Positions 1 through 6,100 of a DNA stretch of 9,076 nucleotides are shown piece after piece; the first letter of the stretch is position 1, and each line of letters opens with the position of its first letter. The stretch spans positions 1 to 9,076 of the forward strand of contig JAHZIU010000210.1 in NCBI GenBank assembly GCA_022601315.1, given 5' to 3'. Below the pieces are notes generated by a model. The model was given only the letters and a program-made list of their open reading frames with translations. It had not been told where the DNA came from and searched no databases. The translations under genes and the position numbers were made by a program. Source of the DNA: Betaproteobacteria bacterium. Its GTDB lineage: Bacteria > Pseudomonadota > Gammaproteobacteria > Burkholderiales > Nitrosomonadaceae.

Positions 1-494
1 GCAACCTCATGTGCAATATAAAGCTGGTGCGGAATTAGACTGGTGCGTGTACCCACGAGCCCATATAACGGTGCGTGGGCCAATTGATTACGCGCCAATA
101 GCGTCTGGTATCGAATCTGGAACCATTTGTCCTGATCGATATGCCCATTAAACAAACGCTCCGTCGGGCGGCTAAACTGCAGGTGGTGCGCCAATTGTTC
201 TTCAGCCAACTCAATCAGTTGATTATCCTTATCAATCCCGGAATAGATGATTAAATCATCCTGCTCTCTGTATGCAGTGACTGCCAAGATGACGCCTTGA
301 TGGTCGGTGATGGAATCACCAACATTAAAAACAACACGTGTTAACGGTGCAGAATGCTTGGCATATGTGCGCGTTTCGCCGACTGATTTAAAAACTATAC
401 TGACAACGCGATCTTCAACGGATTCGACAATCCCTAAGCCCATCTGCAAATCAGCATCACAAATCCACCGTTGGCCTGGTTTGAAATCGTGCAT
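1..494 (-). CDS. rapA: RNA polymerase-associated protein RapA (HepA), N-terminal part, truncated by window edge
   Basis: Reading the minus strand from an ATG at 494 gives 164 open codons that run off the left edge, with two bases left over. The protein starts MHDFKPGQRWICDADLQMGL and matches what I remember of E. coli RapA along its whole length: GQRWI near residue 7, then an LTRVVFNVGDSIT stretch around 50-62 (RapA: VTRVMFNPGDTIT), FSRPTERLFNGHID around 107-120, and TSLIPHQLYIAHEV at the cut. These are the N-terminal Tudor/SH3-like domains and the linker. The Swi2/Snf2 ATPase core, with its Walker A motif, should begin just outside the window. RapA binds RNA polymerase and uses ATP to recycle it after transcription. 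The upstream AG-rich stretch (AGAAAGA) is only a weak ribosome binding site. The gene is divergent from bktB. The identity is secure; completeness of the rest cannot be judged. Confidence 0.9.
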   Translation of the reverse strand, partial: MHDFKPGQRWICDADLQMGLGIVESVEDRVVSIVFKSVGETRTYAKHSAPLTRVVFNVGDSITDHQGVILAVTAYREQDDLIIYSGIDKDNQLIELAEEQLAHHLQFSRPTERLFNGHIDQDKWFQIRYQTLLARNQLAHAPLYGLVGTRTSLIPHQLYIAHEV

Positions 495-839
495 GTGCTA
501 TCTTTCTAAAATTAGAGGAGCGATATGGTAGTGTAATTGAACAAAAAAGTCTTATTGAATCATTAGAGAAACACTATAACTTATTTTAAATTTAACTAAG
601 TATCGAATAGATAAGGTATTAGATGATGTATTTGATTGTAGTTCAGTAGGATGGATATATAAATGCTGATTGCTAATAATTGGAACAGTAAAGTTGGTTT
701 GGCGGAAAAACGAACCTAAACCTATTCTGGTTGGAGTCAACCAAGTAATATCATATTTTTTAATAAAATTTTTCTGAAATCTTAACTGAGTGATTTGCAG
801 TTATATTGTGGAATTTTTTTAGAAACAGTTTGTGCGATC

Positions 840-860
840 TAACTATGTAATTCATAGTTA
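840..860. repeat. Inverted repeat, 8-bp arms, upstream of bktB
   Basis: TAACTATG (840-847) and CATAGTTA (853-860) are exact reverse complements around a 5-nt spacer TAATT. The arms lack a following T-run on either side that would make a terminator. The form and position, about 180 bp before bktB, would suit a dimeric regulator site, but AT-rich DNA produces such dyads by chance. Confidence 0.45.
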
Positions 861-991
861 TATTTTGTTTTCAAAAGGATATCAGAAGATCTAATAAAAA
901 ATAGTGCTTGATTGTCAACAAATTTACAGCCTGTTGAACCTAAGGTTAATGCCTCAAAATTTTGGCCTGATAGCGATTGTGGTTATTTCCA

Positions 992-1007
992 ACTAACCGA
1001 AGTTAGT
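992..1007. repeat. Inverted repeat in the leader just before bktB
   Basis: ACTAAC (992-997) and GTTAGT (1002-1007) are exact reverse complements around CGAA. The element ends 30 bp before the bktB start, so it could be an operator or a small leader hairpin. A second dyad, AACCT-A-AGGTT at 937-947, lies 45 bp upstream and is different in sequence, so these are not two copies of one operator. Confidence 0.4.
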
Positions 1008-1026
1008 AGTTTGTTTTAGTAATTTT

Positions 1027-1031
1027 AAGGA
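1027..1031 (+). promoter_or_regulatory. Ribosome binding site of bktB
   Basis: AAGGA sits 6 nt before the ATG at 1038. It is the clearest Shine-Dalgarno sequence in the window and fixes the bktB start. Confidence 0.75.
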
Positions 1032-1037
1032 AAAGAT

Positions 1038-2216
1038 ATGAGAGAAGTCGTGATATTGAGCGGTGTACGGACTGCCATTGGTGATTACGGCGGGTCACTT
1101 AAAGAGATTGCGCCGACAGATTTAGCTTCAAAGGTTGTTTGTGAGTCCGTGCGGAGAGCAAACATCGATCCTGCTGAAGTTGGGCATTTGGTTCTGGGTA
1201 ATGTCATTCATGGTGAAGCCCGGGACATGTATATGGCAAGAGTAGCTTGCATTAATGGCGGTCTTGCGCAACATACTGCTGCATTAACGTTAAACCGACT
1301 TTGTGGGAGTGGTTTGCAAGCTATTATTTCCGCGAGTCAAAATATTCTACTTGGTGATACGAAAATTGCTGTTGCTGGTGGTGCCGAATCCATGAGTCGC
1401 GGCGGTTATTTATTGCCAGCTTTACGTTGGGGACAACGTATGAATGATGGTAATACGATTGATATGATGGTCGGCGCATTAACTGATCCATTTGAACAGG
1501 TCCATATGGGAATCACAGCAGAAAATATTGCCGCAAAATGGCATATTGGGCGTGAAGAACAAGATCAATATGCGATTGAGAGTCATCGCCGCGCAATACA
1601 TGCGATTAAAAACGGGTATTTTAAGGAACAGATATTACCGATTGAGATGACAGTTCGCAAAAATACGACTGTTTTTGATACGGATGAGCATCCCAGAGAA
1701 AATGTTGATATGGCTGGTTTGGCCAAGCTGCGTACTGTTTTTCAAAAACAGGGAACTGTAACAGCAGGCAATGCCTCAGGCATCAACGACAGTGCGGCGG
1801 CATTAGTGCTTATGGAACGTGCATTGGCCAATAAACGTGGTTTGCAACCGATGGCACGGTTGGTTTCATACGGACATGCCGGTGTTGATCCGCAATTGAT
1901 GGGTATTGGGCCAATACCGGCAGTACAAAATGCGTTGCAGCGTGCAGGCCTTAAAGTTGCTGATATGGATGTGATTGAGTCAAATGAAGCTTTTGCTGTA
2001 CAAGCCTGTGTCGTGGCTAAAGAACTACAATTTGACCCTGAAAAAACCAATCCTAATGGCGGGGCTGTTGCATTAGGACATCCAATTGGCGCAACGGGCG
2101 CTATTCTGACCATCAAAGCCCTATATGAATTACAACGTATTAATGGTCGTTATGCGTTGGTGACTATGTGTATTGGCGGTGGCCAGGGAATTGCCGCTGT
2201 TTTTGAACGTCTTTAG
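1038..2216 (+). CDS. bktB: Acetyl-CoA C-acyltransferase (beta-ketothiolase, BktB type)
   Basis: This is a complete 392-residue thiolase, the normal length for the family. Such enzymes condense two acyl-CoAs to a 3-ketoacyl-CoA or cleave it in the reverse direction, in the cytoplasm. The nucleophilic Cys is C89 in NRLCGSG. The HxG motif is GHPIGATG with H348, the acid/base Cys is C378 in MCIGGGQG, and NEAF lies at 316-319. The N-terminal REVVILSGVRTAIG, the VSYGHAGVDP block near 276 and the C-terminal CIGGGQGIAAVFERL closely recall BktB of Cupriavidus, which accepts longer 3-ketoacyl-CoAs than PhaA. Substrate range cannot be read from the sequence, so PhaA/AtoB-like use is possible. No phaB, phaC or beta-oxidation gene is adjacent, so the gene stands alone here. 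The start is supported by AAGGA 6 nt upstream. Confidence 0.9.
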   Translation: MREVVILSGVRTAIGDYGGSLKEIAPTDLASKVVCESVRRANIDPAEVGHLVLGNVIHGEARDMYMARVACINGGLAQHTAALTLNRLCGSGLQAIISASQNILLGDTKIAVAGGAESMSRGGYLLPALRWGQRMNDGNTIDMMVGALTDPFEQVHMGITAENIAAKWHIGREEQDQYAIESHRRAIHAIKNGYFKEQILPIEMTVRKNTTVFDTDEHPRENVDMAGLAKLRTVFQKQGTVTAGNASGINDSAAALVLMERALANKRGLQPMARLVSYGHAGVDPQLMGIGPIPAVQNALQRAGLKVADMDVIESNEAFAVQACVVAKELQFDPEKTNPNGGAVALGHPIGATGAILTIKALYELQRINGRYALVTMCIGGGQGIAAVFERL

Positions 2217-2232
2217 ATCTCGTTAACAAAGG

Positions 2233-2269
2233 GAAGATACAAATTGCATAGACTTAAAAAAATATCTTC
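2233..2269. repeat. Inverted repeat with wide spacer after bktB
   Basis: GAAGATA (2233-2239) and TATCTTC (2263-2269) are exact reverse complements separated by 23 nt that include a run of seven A. It lies 16 bp after the bktB stop. The large loop and the lack of a T-run after the second arm make it a poor intrinsic terminator for bktB. It may be a weak processing or termination structure, or chance. Confidence 0.25.
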
Positions 2270-2379
2270 GAAGTATGAATTACGCTTATGGCGCTTTCCC
2301 ACTCGGTTACAATGAGTTAATATAATCAGGATAGATCATGTGTGCCAGACATAGGCAAAATTGTTCCTTACACTCCATC

Positions 2380-2408
2380 TTGACAAGCAATCATCTCAGG
2401 GGGAGAAT
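2380..2408 (+). promoter_or_regulatory. Sigma70-type promoter of the tRNA gene
   Basis: A perfect -35 box TTGACA (2380-2385) is followed after exactly 17 bp by GAGAAT (2403-2408), which matches TATAAT at four of six positions. The following GCTGCC is a GC-rich discriminator of the kind known in stringently controlled stable-RNA promoters. Transcription would start near 2415, leaving a leader of about ten bases before the tRNA at 2425. Confidence 0.7.
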
Positions 2409-2424
2409 GCTGCCTCTTGCGCGT

Positions 2425-2500
2425 GGCGAATTAGCTCAGTGGTTAGAGCAGCGGAATCATAATCCGTTGGTCCGGGGTTCAAATCCCTGATTCGCCACCA
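2425..2500 (+). tRNA. tRNA with CAU anticodon, probably elongator tRNA-Met
   Basis: The 76-nt cloverleaf is complete. The acceptor arms are GGCGAAT and ATTCGCC, with discriminator A and encoded CCA (2498-2500). The D stem is GCTC/GAGC. The anticodon stem GCGGA/TCCGT encloses loop ATCATAA with anticodon CAT at 2458-2460. The T stem CGGGG/CCCTG encloses TTCAAAT. A CAU anticodon can mean elongator Met, initiator Met, or Ile2 whose C34 becomes lysidine. The fully paired first acceptor position argues against initiator. Pairs 4-69 (G-C) and 5-68 (A-U) differ from the C-G pairs I recall as TilS determinants in E. coli tRNA-Ile2, so elongator Met is favoured, but Ile2 is not excluded. Confidence 0.9.
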
Positions 2501-2538
2501 TCCTGTGTTTTTATCTTTTATTTGACCAGTTAAAAGCC

Positions 2539-2883
2539 ATGAAAAAAAATCAGGTGCCGCAGTTGTTTTTTGTCATTGTTTTGGTTTGTATGACGAGTTT
2601 TAGTTTTAGCCAGCAACATAGAAGCTTTCCAATGGATAGTCATGTTGGTAAGCTCACAGCTTTTTCTTTCCCGCGATTGACCATTAATGGTGAAACGATG
2701 GTTCTGGGCGCGGGTGGGCAAATTCGAGATACAAATAATCTGATTATCTTTCCAAACAATTTGAATAAAACTGGTAATATTCGCTATCAACAAGATGCGA
2801 TGGGTTATGTATCTCGTATCTGGTTTCTTTCACCAGAAGAGGCTGGTCTGGCCCAAGAAGAAGAAAAATACAAATCAAAGTAA
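2539..2883 (+). CDS. Small exported protein of unknown function
   Basis: This 114-residue protein has a clear signal peptide: KK at residues 2-3, a hydrophobic core around 9-20 and a probable signal peptidase I site after SFS (22-24). C17 is not in a good lipobox, so a lipoprotein is unlikely. The mature part of about 90 residues contains an ING turn near 49-51, a [14 protein letters not shown] stretch near 59-72 and [13 protein letters not shown] near 91-103, then a charged Glu/Lys-rich tail. I recall similar uncharacterised small periplasmic proteins in betaproteobacteria, with the same IR-x-x-x-N-L and W-x-L-x-P-E-E-A pattern, but I cannot name a family or function. It begins 38 nt after the tRNA CCA end with only a weak ribosome site, so it may be read from the tRNA promoter, and it stops 53 bp before miaB. 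Confidence 0.75.
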   Translation: MKKNQVPQLFFVIVLVCMTSFSFSQQHRSFPMDSHVGKLTAFSFPRLTINGETMVLGAGGQIRDTNNLIIFPNNLNKTGNIRYQQDAMGYVSRIWFLSPEEAGLAQEEEKYKSK

Positions 2884-2896
2884 ACCAAAGAAGACG

Positions 2897-2902
2897 TATA
2901 AT
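2897..2902 (+). promoter_or_regulatory. Possible -10 box before miaB
   Basis: A perfect TATAAT lies 34 bp before the preferred miaB GTG start. No good -35 box is found 16-18 bp upstream and there is no extended TGn, so it is weak evidence for a promoter. If used, transcription would start near 2909, downstream of the alternative TTG at 2904, and would favour the GTG start. Confidence 0.3.
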
Positions 2903-2936
2903 CTTGGGTGACTTCCATCATTTTAATGCCAATTTC

Positions 2937-4265
2937 GTGAGTAACAAGCTATATATTAAAACTTTCGGTTGCCAAATGAACGAGTATGACTCGGATAAAA
3001 TGGCCGATGTCCTGCGTTCTTCTCATGATATGTACACAACCGATGACCCTGCGCAAGCTGATGTTATTTTGTTTAACACTTGCTCAGTGCGTGAAAAAGC
3101 ACAGGAAAAAGTATTTCATGACTTAGGTCGTGTAAAACACCTTAAAGAATCGAACCCCAATTTGCTAATTGGCGTCGGTGGTTGTGTTGCCAGCCAGGAA
3201 GGTAAAGCAATTGCCAGTCGCGCACCATATGTGGATATTGTTTTTGGACCACAAACGCTACATCGATTACCTCAATTAATTGAACAACGTAGAGCCACTG
3301 GTCGCGCGCAGGTTGATATTTCTTTTCCTGAAATTGAAAAGTTTGATCATCTCCCGCTTGTCCGTACTGGCGGTGCAACCGCTTATGTTTCAATTATGGA
3401 AGGCTGTAGCAAATATTGTAGTTTTTGTGTGGTGCCTTATACGCGAGGCGAAGAAGTTTCACGCCCACTGGATGATGTGCTGACTGAAATTGCGGTTTTA
3501 GCAGACCAGGGTATAAAGGAAATAACGTTGCTGGGGCAAAATGTGAATGCCTATTTGGGCGTTATGGGTGATGGGGAAATTGCTGATTTTTCCTTATTAC
3601 TTGAGTATATTCATGAAATACCGGGAATTGAACGACTGCGCTACACGACCTCGCATCCAAAAGAATTCAACGCGCGTTTAATTGATGCTTATGCAAAATT
3701 GCCAAAACTAGTCAGTCATTTGCATCTGCCTGTGCAATCGGGGTCTGATAAGGTACTGGCTGCAATGAAACGGGGTTATAGTGTATTAGAATATAAATCT
3801 ATTATTCGGAAACTGCGAAAAATACGCCCCAATATCACACTTTCTTCTGATTTTATTATTGGTTTTCCTGGGGAAACTGAAGCTGATTTTGCAGCGACGC
3901 TTGAATTAGTTGAAGATATGAATTTTGATGAATCCTACAGTTTTATCTACAGCGCCCGGCCGGGTACTCCGGCTGCTAATTTGCCGGATAATACGCCACA
4001 AACACTTAAACTTGAGAGATTACACCGTTTACAAGCACAAATTAAGCAACAAGCAAGAAAAATCAGCCAACAAATGATTGGTACAACACAACGTGTCTTA
4101 ATAGAAGGGATATCTAAAAGAGACGCAACGGAATTGTATGGGCGTACCGACAATAATCGTGTGGTTAATTTTGCTTGCAAGCATGATTTAATCAGTTGTT
4201 TTGTGAATGTCCATATTACCGATGCACGTTCACATTCATTGCGCGGGGAAGTATTGCAAGATTAA
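2937..4265 (+). CDS. miaB: tRNA-2-methylthio-N6-dimethylallyladenosine synthase MiaB
   Basis: MiaB is a radical-SAM methylthiotransferase that adds a methylthio group to i6A37 of tRNAs reading codons that start with U. The reading frame is open from a TTG at 2904 (453 residues), but I prefer the GTG at 2937 (442 residues). From there the protein begins [14 protein letters not shown] after the start, and its cluster cysteines fall at 12, 49 and 83 (auxiliary Fe-S cluster) and 157, 161 and 164 (radical-SAM CxxxCxxC), the same numbers I recall for E. coli MiaB. Domains in order are the N-terminal MTTase domain, the radical-SAM barrel around 145-370, and a C-terminal TRAM domain around 375-442 for tRNA binding. 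Neither start has a good ribosome site. The gene opens the miaB–phoH–ybeY–corC cluster. Confidence 0.93.
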   Translation: MSNKLYIKTFGCQMNEYDSDKMADVLRSSHDMYTTDDPAQADVILFNTCSVREKAQEKVFHDLGRVKHLKESNPNLLIGVGGCVASQEGKAIASRAPYVDIVFGPQTLHRLPQLIEQRRATGRAQVDISFPEIEKFDHLPLVRTGGATAYVSIMEGCSKYCSFCVVPYTRGEEVSRPLDDVLTEIAVLADQGIKEITLLGQNVNAYLGVMGDGEIADFSLLLEYIHEIPGIERLRYTTSHPKEFNARLIDAYAKLPKLVSHLHLPVQSGSDKVLAAMKRGYSVLEYKSIIRKLRKIRPNITLSSDFIIGFPGETEADFAATLELVEDMNFDESYSFIYSARPGTPAANLPDNTPQTLKLERLHRLQAQIKQQARKISQQMIGTTQRVLIEGISKRDATELYGRTDNNRVVNFACKHDLISCFVNVHITDARSHSLRGEVLQD

Positions 4266-4282
4266 AAATGCAATAGTTTTAC

Positions 4283-5335
4283 TTGCAAAGAATCGTTACC
4301 ACTGAGAAAATCAGTCCATCAAAACAGTTTCGTAATACTTTGAAACCAAAACCCATAGAGATTTCTTTCACACCAACGGATAACCAGCGTTTAGCTAACT
4401 TATGCGGCGCGCTGGATGAGAACCTGAAACAAGTTGAAACGGCACTGGACGTTTCCATTTCACGACGTGGTGAACATTTCAGCGTACATGGCGCATCAGA
4501 TCAAACAGAACTTGCAGCCCAGGTTTTGCGTAGCTTTTACAAGAAATCGCAGCATCACCTGAGTTTGGAGCAGGTGCAACTTGACTTGATTGAAACCATT
4601 AACCCGCAAAACAGAACCAACCAAATCGACAGTGCTGATATTGATATCTCGATGGAAGGCGCTTCTCCCACTTTAATGACGCGCCGCAGCAATTTATATG
4701 GGCGTACACCGCGTCAAATAAAGTATTTACAACAAATTCAGAACCACGACATTACTTTTGCCATCGGCCCGGCAGGTACGGGTAAAACCTATCTTGCCGT
4801 TGCCAGTGCTGTGGATGCTCTGGAACGTGAATTAGTCACGCGCTTGATATTGGTCAGGCCCGCAGTAGAAGCAGGTGAGCGCTTGGGTTTTTTGCCAGGA
4901 GATATGACGCAAAAAGTAGATCCCTACCTGCGTCCTCTTTATGATGCGCTTTATGATTTGATGGGGTTTGAAAAAACCGGTAAGCAATTTGATCGAAATA
5001 CCATAGAGATTGCGCCTCTTGCTTTTATGCGTGGACGCACCTTGAATCAATCTTTCATTATTCTTGATGAAGCGCAAAATACCACGCCGGAACAGATGAA
5101 AATGTTCTTAACGCGTATTGGTTTCGGTTCTAAAGCAGTGATCACTGGAGATGTTACCCAGATAGATCTACCCAAAAACCAAAAGAGTGGTTTGGTGGAA
5201 GTCAAACAAGTACTCAAAGATATTCGTGGCATTGCATTTACCAATTTTGAATCTGAAGATGTTGTAAGACATCCTTTAGTGCAACGTATTGTCAACGCAT
5301 ACGCAAAACATGATAAACAGCAAGAAGAGCGCTAG
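4283..5335 (+). CDS. phoH: PhoH-family ATPase YbeZ
   Basis: YbeZ is a cytoplasmic P-loop ATPase of the PhoH family that partners YbeY in rRNA processing and ribosome quality control; its exact reaction is still poorly defined. Counting from the TTG at 4283 (350 residues), Walker A GPAGTGKT is at 162-169, the conserved RPAVEAGERLGFLPGD block at 192-207, Walker B FIILDEAQN at 258-266 and TGDVTQIDLP at 288-297. An N-terminal region of about 140 residues precedes the ATPase core. There is no ATG near the expected start. The TTG at 4283 lies 17 nt after the miaB stop without a Shine-Dalgarno sequence; an in-frame TTG at 4340 would give 331 residues starting just before KPKPIEISFTP, where homologues as I recall them become similar. 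The start is therefore uncertain, the function class is not. Confidence 0.92.
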   Translation: MQRIVTTEKISPSKQFRNTLKPKPIEISFTPTDNQRLANLCGALDENLKQVETALDVSISRRGEHFSVHGASDQTELAAQVLRSFYKKSQHHLSLEQVQLDLIETINPQNRTNQIDSADIDISMEGASPTLMTRRSNLYGRTPRQIKYLQQIQNHDITFAIGPAGTGKTYLAVASAVDALERELVTRLILVRPAVEAGERLGFLPGDMTQKVDPYLRPLYDALYDLMGFEKTGKQFDRNTIEIAPLAFMRGRTLNQSFIILDEAQNTTPEQMKMFLTRIGFGSKAVITGDVTQIDLPKNQKSGLVEVKQVLKDIRGIAFTNFESEDVVRHPLVQRIVNAYAKHDKQQEER

Positions 5336-5350
5336 TATTTTTTGGGGTTG

Positions 5351-5378
5351 TTGATTAATTCTATGGCAAATGGATAAT
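5351..5378 (+). promoter_or_regulatory. Possible promoter before ybeY
   Basis: TTGATT (5351-5356) and GATAAT (5373-5378) are 16 bp apart in the 90-bp gap between phoH and ybeY. They match the sigma70 consensus at four and five of six positions. The unusually wide gap for this cluster makes an internal promoter plausible, but it is unproven. Confidence 0.35.
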
Positions 5379-5425
5379 TTTAGTCATCAGGTAATGATTA
5401 GGGATGAATAGGGATTTCCTTTAAT

Positions 5426-5875
5426 ATGGAGACACCATTCAGACTGTCTGTGCAATACGCTACGGACAACAACAACCTACCCACACGCCCACAATTTCGT
5501 AAATGGGTTAGAGCTGCTTTATCACAAGAAGCCGTGATTGTGCTGCGTATTGTGGATGAATCGGAAGGATATGAATTGAATAGCAGTTATCGCGGGAAAC
5601 AATACGCGACCAATGTGCTGACTTTTGTGTATGACGATACACAGCCTTTATCAGGCGATGTTGTGTTATGTGCAACCGTTGTGGAAAAAGAAGCACAGCA
5701 ACAACACAAAGATTTGACTGCGCATTACGCGCATTTGACCGTGCATGGTGTGTTACATGTACAAGGATATGACCATATCGACGAAGCCGAAGCTGCTGTA
5801 ATGGAAAAACTGGAAGCAGAAATTTTGGTCCAGCTTGGCTACGATGACCCTTATAAAGAAATAACGAAACAGTGA
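5426..5875 (+). CDS. ybeY: Endoribonuclease YbeY (rRNA maturation factor)
   Basis: YbeY is a zinc-dependent single-strand endoribonuclease needed for 16S rRNA 3'-end maturation and late 70S ribosome quality control. The 149-residue protein has the usual family length. The metal-binding signature HGVLHVQGYDH is at 107-117, giving H107, H111 and H117 as zinc ligands. The preceding conserved block YRGKQYATNVLTF at 55-67 contains R56, the likely counterpart of the conserved active-site Arg. GDVV at 77-80 fits the usual GDI/V strand. The ATG start is supported by the position of the N-terminal LSVQYA strand typical of betaproteobacterial members; a GGGAT about 10 nt upstream is a weak ribosome site. 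It lies downstream of its functional partner phoH. Confidence 0.93.
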   Translation: METPFRLSVQYATDNNNLPTRPQFRKWVRAALSQEAVIVLRIVDESEGYELNSSYRGKQYATNVLTFVYDDTQPLSGDVVLCATVVEKEAQQQHKDLTAHYAHLTVHGVLHVQGYDHIDEAEAAVMEKLEAEILVQLGYDDPYKEITKQ

Positions 5876-6100
5876 AATTTTGGAGGCAATCCACGAAGCG
5901 GTTACCCGAGGTTAAGATAAACTACTACGCAAGAGCCATTTGCCACATTCTTCGGGAATTTTTGTTAAATGAACAATCACTCGCTCGGAATGATCAAAAG
6001 ATCCGCTTTAAAATCGCTTTTCCTTGCTATGGCTACTATTCTCGAGCAGCTTCCTGGCAAATTTTCAACTTGTTTCTTTTTGAATAATCACAAATAAACT
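5876..6100. other. ybeY–corC gap with a possible weak hairpin and a short ORF
   Basis: This 225-bp gap is long for the cluster. A small hairpin ATTC-TTCGG-GAAT followed by five T (5947-5963) could be a weak terminator or attenuator. A GTG-started frame overlapping the ybeY stop (5872-6087, 71 codons) has no ribosome site or recognisable motif, and I do not call it. A separate 42-codon ATG frame at 5969-6097 is listed on its own. Confidence 0.4.
5969..6097 (+). CDS. Possible 42-codon ORF directly upstream of corC
   Basis: An ATG at 5969 opens a 42-codon frame that stops with TAA three bases before the corC ATG, a spacing that would allow translational coupling. The peptide begins MNNHSLGMIKRSALKSLF and holds a basic patch followed by a hydrophobic stretch (LFLAMATILEQL). 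I recognise no family. There is no strong Shine-Dalgarno sequence, only CGGGA about 12 nt upstream, and short frames of this size arise by chance. It is recorded for its placement only. Confidence 0.2.
   Translation: MNNHSLGMIKRSALKSLFLAMATILEQLPGKFSTCFFLNNHK

Larger units (their letters stand above)
495..1037. other. AT-rich divergent intergenic region between rapA and bktB
   Basis: This 543-bp stretch lies between the two divergent starts and must hold the promoters of both genes. I see no convincing gene. A 62-codon minus-strand reading frame (552-740) has no recognisable features or good ribosome site. I see several short dyads: TGGTTG-GAGT-CAACCA (728-743), TAACTATG-TAATT-CATAGTTA (840-860), AACCT-A-AGGTT (937-947) and ACTAAC-CGAA-GTTAGT (992-1007). 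The nonamer AGTTATATT occurs at 799-807 and again at 856-864. No promoter here has both good -35 and -10 boxes, so I do not place one. Confidence 0.6.

Noticed and set aside
307..531. 74-codon plus-strand frame at the left end
   Set aside because: It lies antisense to the well-matched rapA N-terminus and has no recognisable features.
552..740. 62-codon minus-strand frame in the rapA–bktB gap
   Set aside because: No ribosome site, no domain-like pattern, AT-rich non-coding surroundings.
1742..2116. 124-codon minus-strand frame inside bktB
   Set aside because: It is antisense to the most conserved part of the thiolase, with all motifs intact on the plus strand; its composition is that of a shadow frame.
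2321..2326. Perfect TATAAT upstream of the tRNA as a second promoter
   Set aside because: No acceptable -35 box at 16-18 bp and no extended -10; the TTGACA-17-GAGAAT pair is far better placed.
2338..2490. Plus-strand frame from ATG 2338 running into the tRNA
   Set aside because: It crosses the tRNA promoter and the tRNA cloverleaf, so the open frame is a by-product of those sequences.
5872..6087. 71-codon GTG frame overlapping the ybeY stop
   Set aside because: No Shine-Dalgarno sequence, no motif, unusual residue composition; the overlap with ybeY is by chance as far as I can see.
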